Source of the DNA: Sipunculus nudus
Taxonomy: Eukaryota; Annelida; Sipuncula; Golfingiida; Sipunculidae
Length of the DNA stretch: 64,000 bases
Reading direction: 5' to 3'
Assembly (NCBI GenBank): GCA_026874595.1
Contig: CM049310.1
Coordinates: 21,492,058 to 21,556,057 of the forward strand
Positions 13,801-27,593 of this stretch are shown here, piece by piece (positions within the stretch are counted from its first letter, which is position 1; the number at the start of each line of letters is the position of its first letter). The translations under genes and the position numbers were made by a program. The notes beneath the pieces are model-generated. The model saw only the letters and a program-made list of their open reading frames with translations, did not search any database and was not told the DNA's origin.

Positions 13801-16800
13801 AACTCTGCCCTCTCATCAGCCGCCTTCCCTCTCATATCCATGATGTAACCCTGCAGGCCGTCAATAATTCCCTGAAGCTCTTGTTTTATCTCCTCATTCT
13901 GACTGGCCATACCTGTCAAGTCCATATCAACCTCATAATAACGTCATAACACAGGGATTCTGGAGAATGGAAATATCATTACAATATGACTGAACAACAG
14001 ACTTCTATGACCAAGTAAACACACACTACATGTAATTTGGCACCCTGGTGTTGCAATGACAGTAAAGCTTCATTGTTTAGAAGTCAGAAGGACTAAAGAA
14101 AATCTTTGACACATTTAAGGTTTTGTCAAATGCAGGTTTTGCTTGGTAATAGTTCAACTTATTTTGCAAGTGCTTACAAATTATAAGTTTAATACAAGTT
14201 GAGTATACATCTTAAATAATTCTGTCACAATATGGAGTCCCATATTTCCAAACCAAAACATGCTTTGAGTAATTTGATGAGATTTTGCACAGAATATCTG
14301 AGAGAAAAATGAATAAAACTTTGTGATTCCAAGATATAATTAATTACATGAAACAAATCATTATGCAGTGTCAAACACATAATCATAGGAATGTTCATTT
14401 TGAGGCCTAAATAAAAATAAACATAAAAGATTACTTCAGTGTTTCATTTGTTCATTCACACACAAAAAAAAACATTTCATTATATTTATTTGAAAAAGAA
14501 AGTATGCACAGAACAAAAGTCAGAGGGGTTTCTCAACTGAGATGATGACCAAACATCAGTCTTTTTACCATCAGTTACTTCAGTTAAATTCAGTTACAAT
14601 TTAGAATGAGTGTATTTGCCCGGTGTTTTGCATAAGCTGTGATGTCAGAACTCACCTTCCCGCAGGTTTTGCTCGAGGCTGTGTATATCTTCGGTTTCCT
14701 GAGCCACGTGGGTCAGCATGTCCTCCAGCTGCTGCTGTAGCTGTGCATACTGCCGGTTGTCCAGGTCCAGCTGCTGCTCTTTATCAGACATCTCACGCTT
14801 CAGGTCACCCTGCATGAAACATTGTTTTATCATTTACACTATGAATTATCATGCAAAAGGGATCGTTAGAAGTCACATCAGACTCATCAGTCATCATGCA
14901 GACAGAAAATGATAATGGAATATATTTTTATACTAGATTTCATTACAAGAAATGTAAACCTATTTTGCAAACTTTCTGTAGTTTTTATTTTAAAGTTTTG
15001 AAAGGATGGATCTCGAAGTTGTACAAAATGTGACATTATATTTAAATATATTAAAGTTCCAAATTCACTGTATTAAAATACAATATTTCTAAGGGGATGT
15101 ACAAAAAAGATACATAATAATAATTTAAAAAAGAATTGAGAATCATATTATACAATATAAAATGACTAAAAAATTAATATGAAGCAGCAACTCCAGTATA
15201 GGACTGAATGTGGAACATGTTATAGAGTACACAGCAAAATAGCTGTAATATAATTATAAATTCATTTTGTGGAATGTAATGCAGGTACAATTTAGGGATA
15301 TATATTTAATTTACAATTAACGACCAGATATTGTAACATCAGCATTACAATTACAAATACACTGACACTGATCCATAAAGTCTACTTGGCAAACTGTTCC
15401 TCCTAACCTCATAGTTATGATAATTTAATTTTCCTGATAGGAAATAGAGAACTATTACAGGTAAACAATATCTTACATAGATAGAGTCAGTGCTCTTGAT
15501 ACGCCTCAGTTGGCCTTTGAGTTGACCGATGTCTCTCTCGTTGTTGTGGATGTCATCCTGGGTGGCCTGCAACTCAGCGTGGATCTGGTTGGCTTCAGCT
15601 TGAAGGTCATGCACCTGTAAAATATCTTATATAATGTTACACTGTATCTCACAAATACATGACTTGACAAATTGGTAATGCTACAAACAAACACCTTAAT
15701 AATTTTATTTATTTGATTATATCTCAGAGTATGTAACAATAAGTCATTATCCATCAAATCATATAATACTAAAACACTAAAATACACTCGCTGATTTTAT
15801 TTATTACAAGAAAAAACAAAGGTAGGTACAAATATACATTACCTGGCACAAACAGGCATTTACTGTATAGCCTGAGTCATTTCCTTGACCTATTCTGTTT
15901 GATGTACATTTCTAAATAACTGAATTTTCATTTGATTAAACAGGCATACTTCAGAAACAGATACAGATGAAGGCCGAGGTAATTTGCTGCATCCAGTAAC
16001 AACAATACTGAAGCATCAGATAGTTAAAACCTTTCATACACATGCCTACATAAATATTTAAGGGAAAAACTTATGAGCCTTAAATATATCAAATATGCAT
16101 TACTATTCTCTAATAAACTCAAACTAGCCAATGGCACAGGGCGATAAAGCTAAGCACAAAAGTAAACACAAAAATCTTTTTTAAATCTTACAATTTCAAA
16201 AAGGACAAAATTAACCATATTTTCATAATAATCAAACTAACTGTTGAGACTTTCTTGGCTATTTTGCTGCGTATGTGCCGCTTGTCGTCCTCTCGCAGCC
16301 CGCTTGTGATCTGCGCTGACTGAGCCATCTTCTGTAGTTCCTGTGTGGCTTGTTTCATCTGGTTTTCTGTGGCCCTCAGTTCATCCTGCAGACACTTCAG
16401 GCGATCCTGGGCTGTGTACAGGACACAGAAAAGATTATGAGATTATGGACAATGAAAGATTACAACTTCAGGCTATCCTGAGCTGTGTACAGGACTCAGG
16501 CAAACATTATATTATGAGATTATAGTTAATGAGAGGTGCCATATCAGTCTGAACACATACTGTACTTGGGATATATGTAGATAAAGTAACCAAATGAGAG
16601 TTGATGCGTTATTAATAAGTCTTCCAGAATTAAGTCATTAATCATCCTTCCAAAGTACTATTTTTTAATGCATATACTCACATGGGCATATACGCGTACA
16701 TGGAAACACGCCTTTAATCAGAAAGATGACAATGGATGCCTTCATTAGGTTGCTAAATTAGACTGATAAAACCCACAATATCTCTCAACAGTGAAGAACA

Positions 16801-19800
16801 GAAAAACCATATAAAGGAAACACCTGCTCCAATTGCTTGTTTCTTGTTTCCAAGTTCCTGGTCAAGGGCTTCCAGCATTTTACGTTTGATTTCTGCATCA
16901 ATGACATTTCTATCAGGCTCGTCTGTTGCTTCCTCCGGCACCGGCTGGGGACCCTGTGTTCTTGGCTTCCTCTGTGGTCCGTCTTTAAACTTCTGCTGGA
17001 ATCTACCCTTCCCCACATAAGGACTCTCACCAATCAGACCATCAGAGACACTCTGTAGTTAATGTAGATACAAACACTTGTAGCATTTGTTCAATAAAAA
17101 GTGTTCTCATATGATATTTATTGTTATCATAAGACATTATTATGATCACAAGACAATTATTGTTATCACAAGACATTTACATCCATGTAACCTGTATAAG
17201 ATTTTTTTTCTTTAACAGTCACATTTCCATCAGAAATGAAGGAACTAACTTAATTTCATCAAAAAACGATTCAGTGCATGTGATAAAAGGCAACAGGAAA
17301 ATGTCCAGAAAAGAACAGTTAATATGTAACAAAATGTAAGAATTAATATAAGACATATGAAAAGCATAGAACTGTTTCTATTTTTTTTGGGTCAAAAACA
17401 TTATTATAGAATTAAGAATAAATAGCAGTATATTAACTGATGAAACATGCTTTGAAAACAAACTGGAGGTGAGCCAGACAACAATATACATATTCTTTTG
17501 CCATTAACATAAGGATCACCAGGCATTATCTCACCCCAGCATCTGAATCATAAGATGGTGGCTGCTGTCTCCAGCTGTCAAACTTGTGATCAATCTTGTA
17601 GAACGCCAGCTCTTGTTCTAGTTCATAATGTTTCTCACAGGCTGTGTTCAGCTCAGCTGTCTTCCTCTTAAGCTGCAGAAATATTTATTTTTTTTTAGAT
17701 CATGGCTGTACAGATTAACCACTGAGATACACTGCTATACAAAGTTAAATATTGTATTGGTAATGTCAAATATCCTTATATAGAAATGTTGATGATATTA
17801 ATTATCCTAAAAGAGTTTAATATTTATCTAGCTTCCTCCAGCATTCAATAATACTTAGCACCAAGTGCATGTACTGCGAAACAATGGTCATAAATTAATT
17901 TACTGACATCTGTTTCGCCAAGCACTAAATGGTCAAACAAACTGAAGGGGCTGCTTAAGATTTCATCATTCATGAAGACCTTGAATCTGAAAACTAATAC
18001 TACTTGTATGTATCACATTGTATGACATATAGTTAGTGATGTATTGTGATCATATCATTATACATGTATCATTAAAGCCTTTATTTAGATATCAAGTTAA
18101 CTCACCAACAGTCTTGCTAGTCAGCCTGTAGTTAAGTCTTACATACAGGCATATATTTATTTCTTATAAATACAGCTTTGTTAAGCCTGCAATTTCTTAA
18201 ATAACACTAAATATTGATTGTGATGAGCAGTGGGCAAACATTTAGTATTTTGTGTCCACATTTGTGCTGCATTAGTAGTCTAACATCATCTGCATTTATG
18301 AAAACTTTCACACAAATCTGATATTTGACTAGATTATGCCATCAAAGCCTACAGACAGCTATGACAGGCACATAGAGAAGATGAGACTGGTAAACTCTCC
18401 TATCTATGAGGAATGAGCCCTCTCACCAAATCTGATTTTGTTTCAAGCTCTCGCTGCAGTTCATTGATTCTCATGGAGGCGTTCTTCAACTTCTCCTGAT
18501 ATTCTTTCTCTCTTTGTTCCTTCTCCTTATAATCCTCCAAAGAACGATTGTGTTCCTCCCTGAGTTTATCTGTCTTTTCTTGCTGTTTCTCCATTAAACT
18601 CTCTAGATGTTCAATCTCCTCTGTAAAGCAAAGTCATGTAAAAGTATTATAAAAACCTGCTGAAATAAACACGGCTCCCAGCATTACATGAAAGCAATAT
18701 TTCCAGGAAGCCTAGGACCCCTTACAGATTTCTGATTGTCCATATCTAAAGGTATTAAATACCCCAGCTGCTTTATAAGATTATTCCGTCTAGATGCTTA
18801 TTAGGAAATACACACAAAGCGAGCACCATCAGGGTATTGATATCATGTAGTTTGCCTGGTATAAGAAATAATAATCCAAACATATCCTGCATTCATTCAC
18901 ATACGAATGTAAACAAAATATGGCCAATGGCTAGTGTTGACAGGAGTTCTCTCCACCACATTCAGTTATACCTTGGTGTCCATTGGTTTCTGGTGATATG
19001 TATGAAATATTTCCTTTATAATTATTACACCTGAAGGACACCTGTTTTTAAGGTGTGGAAGCCAGCATGAGGACTGAAATGATGGAGCTGAGGGGCATCC
19101 CAGAAAGTTTCTTCCAGCAGTGCTCAGAAGCGTGACAGAGGAGGACAGAAAAATTCTTCAGACTCAAAGGGAAAGGGGAAACCATGAAGTTTGTTGCTTG
19201 GCATTGAAATAAATTGTTTGTGACACCAGTGCCATTACTTTTCAGACACACCTTGTAGACAGCATCTTTTAGCTGGCCATGTGAATTATCATATTGAGAG
19301 TATCAACTATAACCAACATCCAATCAAAACCTTTTACCAGGTTGTTCTTAACCCTGTCACTTTAAGTCATTGGGTCATGACAGAACACACTATATTATCA
19401 TATATCAAAATGTTTTACTCAATATTTATTCATCTCCGTAATCCCCCCCTCCAACAAGTGATAGAAATTACCTTTTTTGAAGTGTCTTTCCAAATTATTA
19501 AGGCACCCCCCCCCCCACCCCTAGTGGGTGTTGTGGACCTCTCTTCCATCTCAAAGTCCTTGATGCACCCCTTGTTTCTGACAGATGGTGCTGGGATGGA
19601 GCCTTCCCAAATTTCCAAAATAATTTCAAGGTCCTCATAGATGTATGGGGAAAATATGGAAAATTACTCCCATTGAACAAGATTTGTAAATCAAGACCAA
19701 AAACAATCATTTCTGAGGAGTGGCCACAGAGGAGTTGCATGACAATGATTTAGTGCCGCTATCAATTATAAGAAAATAAATACATACCTTGTGCAAATCT

Positions 19801-22800
19801 ACTGTGGGCAGTTTCTCTTTCATGCCTCGTGATGGTCTGTCCATCGAGACCTTCCAGTGTGCGTAAATGGAACACCAGAAAGAGGCGACTGTGGGGGAGC
19901 TGTGTCACGGGGTTTTCTGCCACTGTCAGCTGGATCAGGTCCTTCAGTGGTCGCAGCTTCGTGAACTCTTGAAGCTGATGATAAATATTGGTTAAAATGT
20001 ACACAGGATCTGCTGCACAATGACAAATACAAGAATTACTCATAAGGCCAAAAAAAATAAAAGGTATGGTTCTCAAGCAGCGCCAACTTCAATTTTAACC
20101 AACCCCATCAAACATTTTTATTTTGATTTCCATCTTTCAAGAAGATAAAATAATACAATTTTGATACAATTTCCTTTTTTCATTAGTGCTCTTATCTGTT
20201 TAGCAAAGAACCTTGCTATTTTCATGCTTTTACCTGATCATATGACATTTTTATTGAAAACATACAAAAAAAGGTAAAAAATAAAATACCGCCTGCTCGC
20301 ACTGATTTCTGAAAAAAAGTGCCTGAGAACCAATACCTTTTTATTTTTTTGGCCTAAGAGTTATAATAGCTATTTTGACAGAAGTTAAAAGTTGGTAGCA
20401 TTTAATAGTATGTGGGATAACAATTTGTATGAAACACAATACTTCACTGCTGCCAATAGGCCATAATTTGCATCAGTTAGACTGACAGGGACTTCTAGTC
20501 CAAGACAATACAAAGTGACTTTAAACTTGGCCTTCCTGGTGTTTTAGGACTGTTCAGCTTGTAGTGTTTCTCAGTTCTTTATGAGGATACAACCAAGCAG
20601 CCATAATTGGTGATGGAGCTTATTAGTTTTATATTTGCCTGACATTCATGACCAGTACCCATGCAGAAGTTCCTAGAGAGAGAGGGCACAACTTAGTGGT
20701 AAAGACCTTGGCCAGAAGTCTTGATGCCGTAGGCAGTAAGAATGGAATCATTTCATGTGCCTTAACCATTATGACACCAAGCTCCACATAATGTGGTGGC
20801 CTTTTTGCTTGTGAGGGTTTCCAATTTGTGATATTCTCCAAAGAAAATGATCAAAAATAAAACCTTTGTTAATAAGAAACAAATCGTTGAAGGCAAATGG
20901 GAAGGGAAAAAGATTTTAAACAAGTGACCCATGGGTCATGACACTCAGCTGAATGGGAAGAGATTCGCAAAAGGAAATGTTATTATCTGAATGGTAGTAT
21001 ATACCCATTCAACTGAAGCATCAAACAGATTAACCAACAGGCCAAGATTGTGTCTGTATTTATATATCTCAAAAATAGAGAAAAAAATGCGTAAAAAATA
21101 CAGGTGGCTCCACCAGTCTGCAGAAACTAATAAAAAGACTTAATGGTCAATATGCATGCAAAGAATCATGGTGATCTCTGCATTAGTTGTTCAGATACTT
21201 CAGCTTTTGTATCAAATTTTCCATTATTCTGAGGGATACTTTGGAGTCCTATAGCTTAAAGGATACAGGTAACAGAGACCTAATTTTAGGTTTCCACGGA
21301 CACTTTTCATGGGCCTCCTTGCATGACAAGAATGAAGATTCTAGGTCCAGTTGTTACAATTTGTGCCACGTTAACAGATGGCAGCATCCTTAAAGGTCTA
21401 AAAAATAGAGGAAAAAATAAGTAAACGAAAAATACACATGGCACCACCAGTCTGCAGAAACTGATGAATCACCTCTTGATCAATATGTATGCCGAAAATC
21501 ATGACCATCAGTGTTGTAGTTATTGAGATGTTGCAGTTTGTTTTTATCAAATTTTTCATTATTCTGGGGGAAGGGGGGGGGGGGTAATTGGGAGGCCCAC
21601 AGCTCGAAGGATATGGGTAACAGAGACCTAATTTCTGGTTTCCATGGGGACTTTTCATAGATCTCTAAGAATGTCAAAAATGAAGATTCTAGGTCCAGTC
21701 TTTACGATTTGTGCCCTGTTAACAGATGTTCACATTTTTAATGGTCTCCAAAATAGAGAAAACAATTCGTAAAAAATAAAAAAATATAGAGGTGGCGCAC
21801 CCAGGCTGCAGAAACAATTATGGTGATCTCTGCATCAGTTGTTCAGATACTTCAGCTTTTGTATCAAATTTTTCATTAATCTGAGTTGTACTTTGGAGTG
21901 CCACAGCTCAAAGGATATGGGTAACAGAGACCTAATTTCATGTTTCCATGGAGACTTTACATGGGTCTCCCTGTGTGTCAAGAATGAAGATTCTAGGTCC
22001 AGTTGTTACAATTTGAACCCTGTTGACACATAACTACATCCTTAAAGGTCTCAAAAATAGAGAAAAAAAATTTAAAAAATACAGGTGGTGCCACCAGTAT
22101 GCAGAAACTGATGAAACATCTCATGATTAATATGTATGCCAAAAATCATGACCATCAGTGATGTAGTTAATCAGATATTGAAGTTTTTGTATGAAATTTT
22201 TTACTATTCTGGGGGGTACTTTGGGGCCCCATAGCTCAAAGAATATGGGTAACAGAGACCTAATTTCTGGTTTCCATGGAGACTTTTCATTGGTTTTTTC
22301 CAAGAATGTCAAGAATGAAGATTCTAGGTCCAGTTGTTATGATCTGTGCCCTGTTAACAGATGTTCACATTTTTAAAGGTCTCAAAAATAGAGAAAACAA
22401 TTCGTAAAAAATAAAAAAATAAAGGTGGTGCCACCAGTATGCAGAAACTGATGAAACATCTCATGATCAATATGTATGCCAAAAATCATGACCATCAGTG
22501 ATGTAGTTAATCAGATATTGAAGTTTTTGTATGAAATTTTTTACTATTCTGGGGGGTACTTTGGGGCCCCATAGCTCAAAGAATATGGGTAACAGAGACC
22601 TAATTTCTGGTTTCCATGGAGACTTTTCATTGGTTTTTTCCAAGAATGTCAAGAATGAAGATTCTAGGTCCAGTTGTTATGATCTGTGCCCTGTTAACAG
22701 ATGTTCACATTTTTAAAGGTCTCAAAAATAGAGAAAACAATTCGTAAAAAATAAAAAAATAAAGGTGGCGCCCCCAGTCTGCAGAAACTGATGAAACATC

Positions 22801-25800
22801 TCATGATTAATATGTATGCCAAAAATCATGACCATCAGTGATGTAGTTAATCAGATATTGAAGTTTTTGTATGAAATTTTTTACTATTCTGGGGGGTACT
22901 TTGGGGCCCCATAGCTCAAAGAATATGGGTAACAGAGACCTAATTTCTGGTTTCCATGGAGACTTTTCATTGGTTTTTTCCAAGAATGTCAAGAATGAAG
23001 ATTCTAGGTCCAGTTGTTATGATCTGTGCCCTGTTAACAGATGTTCACATTTTAAAGGTCTCAAAAATAGAGAAAACAATTCGTAAAAAATCAAAAAATA
23101 AAGGTGGCGCCACCAGTCTGCAGAAACTGATGAAACATCTCATGATTAATATGTATGCCAAAAATCAATGCCCAACAGTGATGTAGTTAATCAGGTATTG
23201 AAGTTTTTGTATGAAATTTTTTACTATTCTGGGGGGTACTTTAGGGCCCCATGGCTTGAAGGATATGGGTAACACAGACCTAATTTCTGGTTTCCATGGA
23301 GACTTTCCATAGGTCTCTCAGAATGTCAAGAATGAAGATTCTAGGTCAAGTTGTTATTATTTGTGCCCTGTTAACAGATGTTCACATTTTTAAAGGTCTC
23401 AAAAATAGAGAAAACAATTCGTAAAAAATAAAAAAATATAGGTGGCGCCACCAGTCTGCAGAAACTAATGAAACATCTCATGATTAATATGTATGTCAAA
23501 AATCATGACCATCAGTGATGTAGTTAATCAGATATTGAAGTTTTTGTATGAAATTTTCACTATTCTGGGGGGTTCTTTGGGGCCCCATAGCTCGAAGGAT
23601 ATGGGTAAAAGAGACCTAATTTCTGGTTTCCATGGAGACTTTTCATAGGTCTCTCAGAATGTCAAGAATGAAGATTCTAGGTCCAGTCTTTACGATTTGT
23701 GCCCTGTTAACAGATGTCCACATTTTTAATGGTCTCCAAAATAGAGAAAAAAATTTGTAAAAAACGAAAAATAAAGGTGGCGCCACCAGTCTGCAGGAAC
23801 TGATGGAACATCTCATGATCAATGTGAGTGCCAAAAATCATGACCATCAGTGATGTAGTTAATCAGATATTGAAGTTTTTGTATGAAATTTTTTACTATT
23901 CTGAGGGGTACTTTGGGGCCCCTTAGCTCAAAGGATATGGGTAACAGAGACCTAATTTCAGGTTTCCAAGGAGATTTTTCATGGACCTCTCTGGATGTAA
24001 AGTAAGAAGATTCCAGGTCCAGCGGTTACGATTTGTGCCCTGTTAACGGACAGACGCCCAAACGGCCGGACGGACGACGGACAAAAGGTGTTCCCTATAG
24101 CTCAGATGACTTACAGTCAGCTGAGCTTAAAATAATTTAAGATCATGTATGTTACCCATAAATCAAAGATTGCTATCATGAATGTTATCAGTTCTTCAAA
24201 CTATCTGGAAACAAATTAACAATACTTTCAACTGTTCGATATTCGCTTGGATCCCTGGCACACATACTATTTAATTAATGCATGTAATAATGGATATAAT
24301 CCATAATGGTTACTGTATGGTAAGGTCACAAAAAAAGAAACCCTCATGAAATAATGGTGAACAATATATCAACTTGTCTAAAATCACGAAATTTTAAAGT
24401 TGCAAAAATGAAGCGAACCACACTATATTATTTTACATGAAATACTATACAAATAAGTAAGTCAAGATCAGTGTATTATTTATCTTTATTATCTGTGCAT
24501 CTTTGCTTAATATGACAAAATAAGGATAATTTTTTTATTTGATTTGCGATTCACCGTAAGGACGCAGAAGGAAAGCTGCAAATTGACACTGAAATTACAC
24601 CTAAATATAAACTGCAGAATGAATGAATACTTACAGATTCTATCTTGTTCTTTGCCATCTTTAATGTACGGAGAGCTTTGAGCTTCTTGGAAATCCATGC
24701 AGGAATGTGTTCTATAAGGTTTCCAGTGAGATTCAAAATCTGTAACAGACACTGCATTAGATCAAAATTGGTCTGATAACAACATGACTTCAGGGTAACG
24801 ATGTCCATCATCTGAGTATAATATCACTTATTTGTGAAAATGAATTAACTTTAATCATCAAACAATTTAGGGTATACATGCAAATATTGGCTACCAAGGA
24901 CAACAGATACTTTTTATATCACCCTTTTATTGCTCATTGACCATATTGTGCATTTACTCAAAGATTTTTCAAGAAACCTGGTGTCTTGAAGTCCTGGTCT
25001 TCTGACCAAGAAAACCTTGACAAGTTTGCAGATCAAGACATGGATCTATATATATATTTTTTTCATTTGTTTCAATTTCACTCCCAACTAACTTTGACAG
25101 GGGGATATAAATTCAAGGTGTCTTTTTTTAAAAAAAACTTTGAGTTTTTGATGAAAGGGGTGTGAATCTGATTGCAGCAACCTACGACAATAATTTTTCC
25201 AACATACTTTTATAAGGGCTTAAATGTTTAAGCATGCACTGCCACCATTTTCTATGCCCCACAGATAAAGCTACAATTAGTGAGTGACAATCCATACTGA
25301 CCTGTAGACTGGTGAGCATTTCCAGGTTTTCTATCTTGGTGAGACAGTTATAAGAGAGGTTCAGTTCCTTCAGCTTGGTCAGTTTGTCCAGTTTCTCCAT
25401 TTTCTCGATCATGTTACATGACAGGTTCAAAGTGTGAAGTTTCTTCAAACGGGTCAAATTTTCAATATACTGAAAAACATAACATTTTTCTGCAAAAGTC
25501 TACACAAAAATTATTCTTCTTTTTTTGCAAATTTGATAAGCACAGAGTTATGTTTTGTTTAAATGTGTACTTTGGCAACCCCAAAACAGCTTCATCTCTG
25601 TCTAAATCTAAAATTTAAGAGTCATCCTTTCGTTCACAGGCTGTATATTTTTGTGTTAAACCAATCATGCTTATACCATCCTAGGCTTAACTGAACTTAG
25701 CTTTCGGCCCAAGAAAAAGAATAAATAAAAAGATACTTTTAATTACTAATATTTAGTTACTAAGAGGATTGGCAAGAAAATGTGAATACACTTTTTTCTA

Positions 25801-27548
25801 TGAGAAGAAATTTTCACAAATATAGAACCAGTACATAAATATTTTATCTATTTTAGAGAGGTTGAAAATATTTCTAATTTTGAGACCATCCTTTCTACTC
25901 ATAAGATATAAATACATTCCCAGAATGTTATAAAGAAAAACACAGGATCATCAGTTTTCGTACCTTGATCTTCTTGCCGCCCTCCTTGCTCAGCGTCAGG
26001 TTGAGGATCGTGATCACCTCCAGGTTATCCTGTTTAGTGATCTTCTTGATCAGGTCTTCGCTGATATAGCGAACCCCTGGTTGGCCTGAAAATATATGTA
26101 GATCATGCAGAAAAACTTCTTTATGCTTATTCTGATACATTACACATTATAATGGAGCATGGAGCATGGGCATTAATTAGTTGTTAACTTAATAATAAGT
26201 CAAAATAACTTATCTCCAGTAAAACAGTGACAAATATTACCTTCAGTTAAAACAGCGAGACAGTGACAACTAACAACATGATGTTTCTGTATATGACTGC
26301 ACCAGGAGCAATATACTTTATCATGAATTTCAAGGCCAAAACTTCCTTGATTTTTCCAATATATCAGCAGCTGACAGGTAATAATGAGGCTGTAACACAT
26401 CTACACCCACCTTTGTTTGTCATGTTGAACTTTGTGTGTGTCTGATCACTCAGTGGTTCTATATTGGTTTTTACCCTGTAGTTTTGCTGTATGTTTCTGA
26501 AATTATAATGAATGAATTAGCTGTTATGAAGATGCTGATTTAAGCTAAATATACCAGGACATGCCAGTGGCCTGACAATTTGTGCACTGCATGTTGACTT
26601 ATTGTCATGTTACTTATGTTACTTTCAACAATTAGACCCATGGCTAAGGTCTTCATCATAATGATATGCCCTCTTGACCAAGTTTATGTCATAAGAGAGG
26701 TCACTGTTAAATGAACAGCTGTTAAACATCCAAAAAAGATACACATACTTGAAATATCAGGCAGGTAATATGTGAACTGACTTCAACTTAGACTGGTATT
26801 GTTGAAATAAGACCACTCACGGGATCGGCCAAATGTGGTTTTAATTCTCAGGTGGTCTTATAAGAAAGGTAAGTTATAACCAATGTGAATGTTTTTTTTT
26901 TTTTATCACTAAAGGGTGGTCTCAAATCTCTATATACAGGTGGTTTTATTAGATCAGGCGTCTTTCAGATGGGTTCCACTGTATTGATCATTAAATATTA
27001 CATTTATGAAAACACCTGCATCTACAGTTTATATCAATGCCTTTGAAATTTAATTTGGATGATAGAACATTGTATTCAGAAGTTCTCTTTGATATTTCTA
27101 GGATGTGTATTATGTCCTCAGCTTTCACAAAGTCAATTACCAACGCAACAATTAAACATGAATTGATATTTGCTCAGTATGCGTGTTTCTAATCTTAAGA
27201 TACTTTAAAATGACAGCCATATGTCTTTGTATTTGTTGTCTCTTTTGTTATGTCAAGTAATCATGATAAGAATGCACACACACAAACACAAACATACATA
27301 CATTAAGGCCTCCAAGTGTATTTATATTTTCAGGGTTCAAATATAAGTTGGGCAAAGTTTTCCTTTATTTATAATTCTTGTTTACTTAAATATCATGGAT
27401 TGTTATCACTGATATCAGCACTTAATATAAAAAAGCTGGTCATTCTGATTGCATTTTATGGTATGCCAATGTAAAATGAAACCTAAAAATCAAAGTTTTC
27501 TATATTATTATATATATATATTTATTTATATATATTTATTATACATGT

Positions 27549-27593
<45 letters not shown>

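Noticed and set aside
22127-23186. Identical 61-residue ORFs repeated every 340 bp
   Set aside because: Same reason: copies of one non-coding repeat unit, not a gene family.
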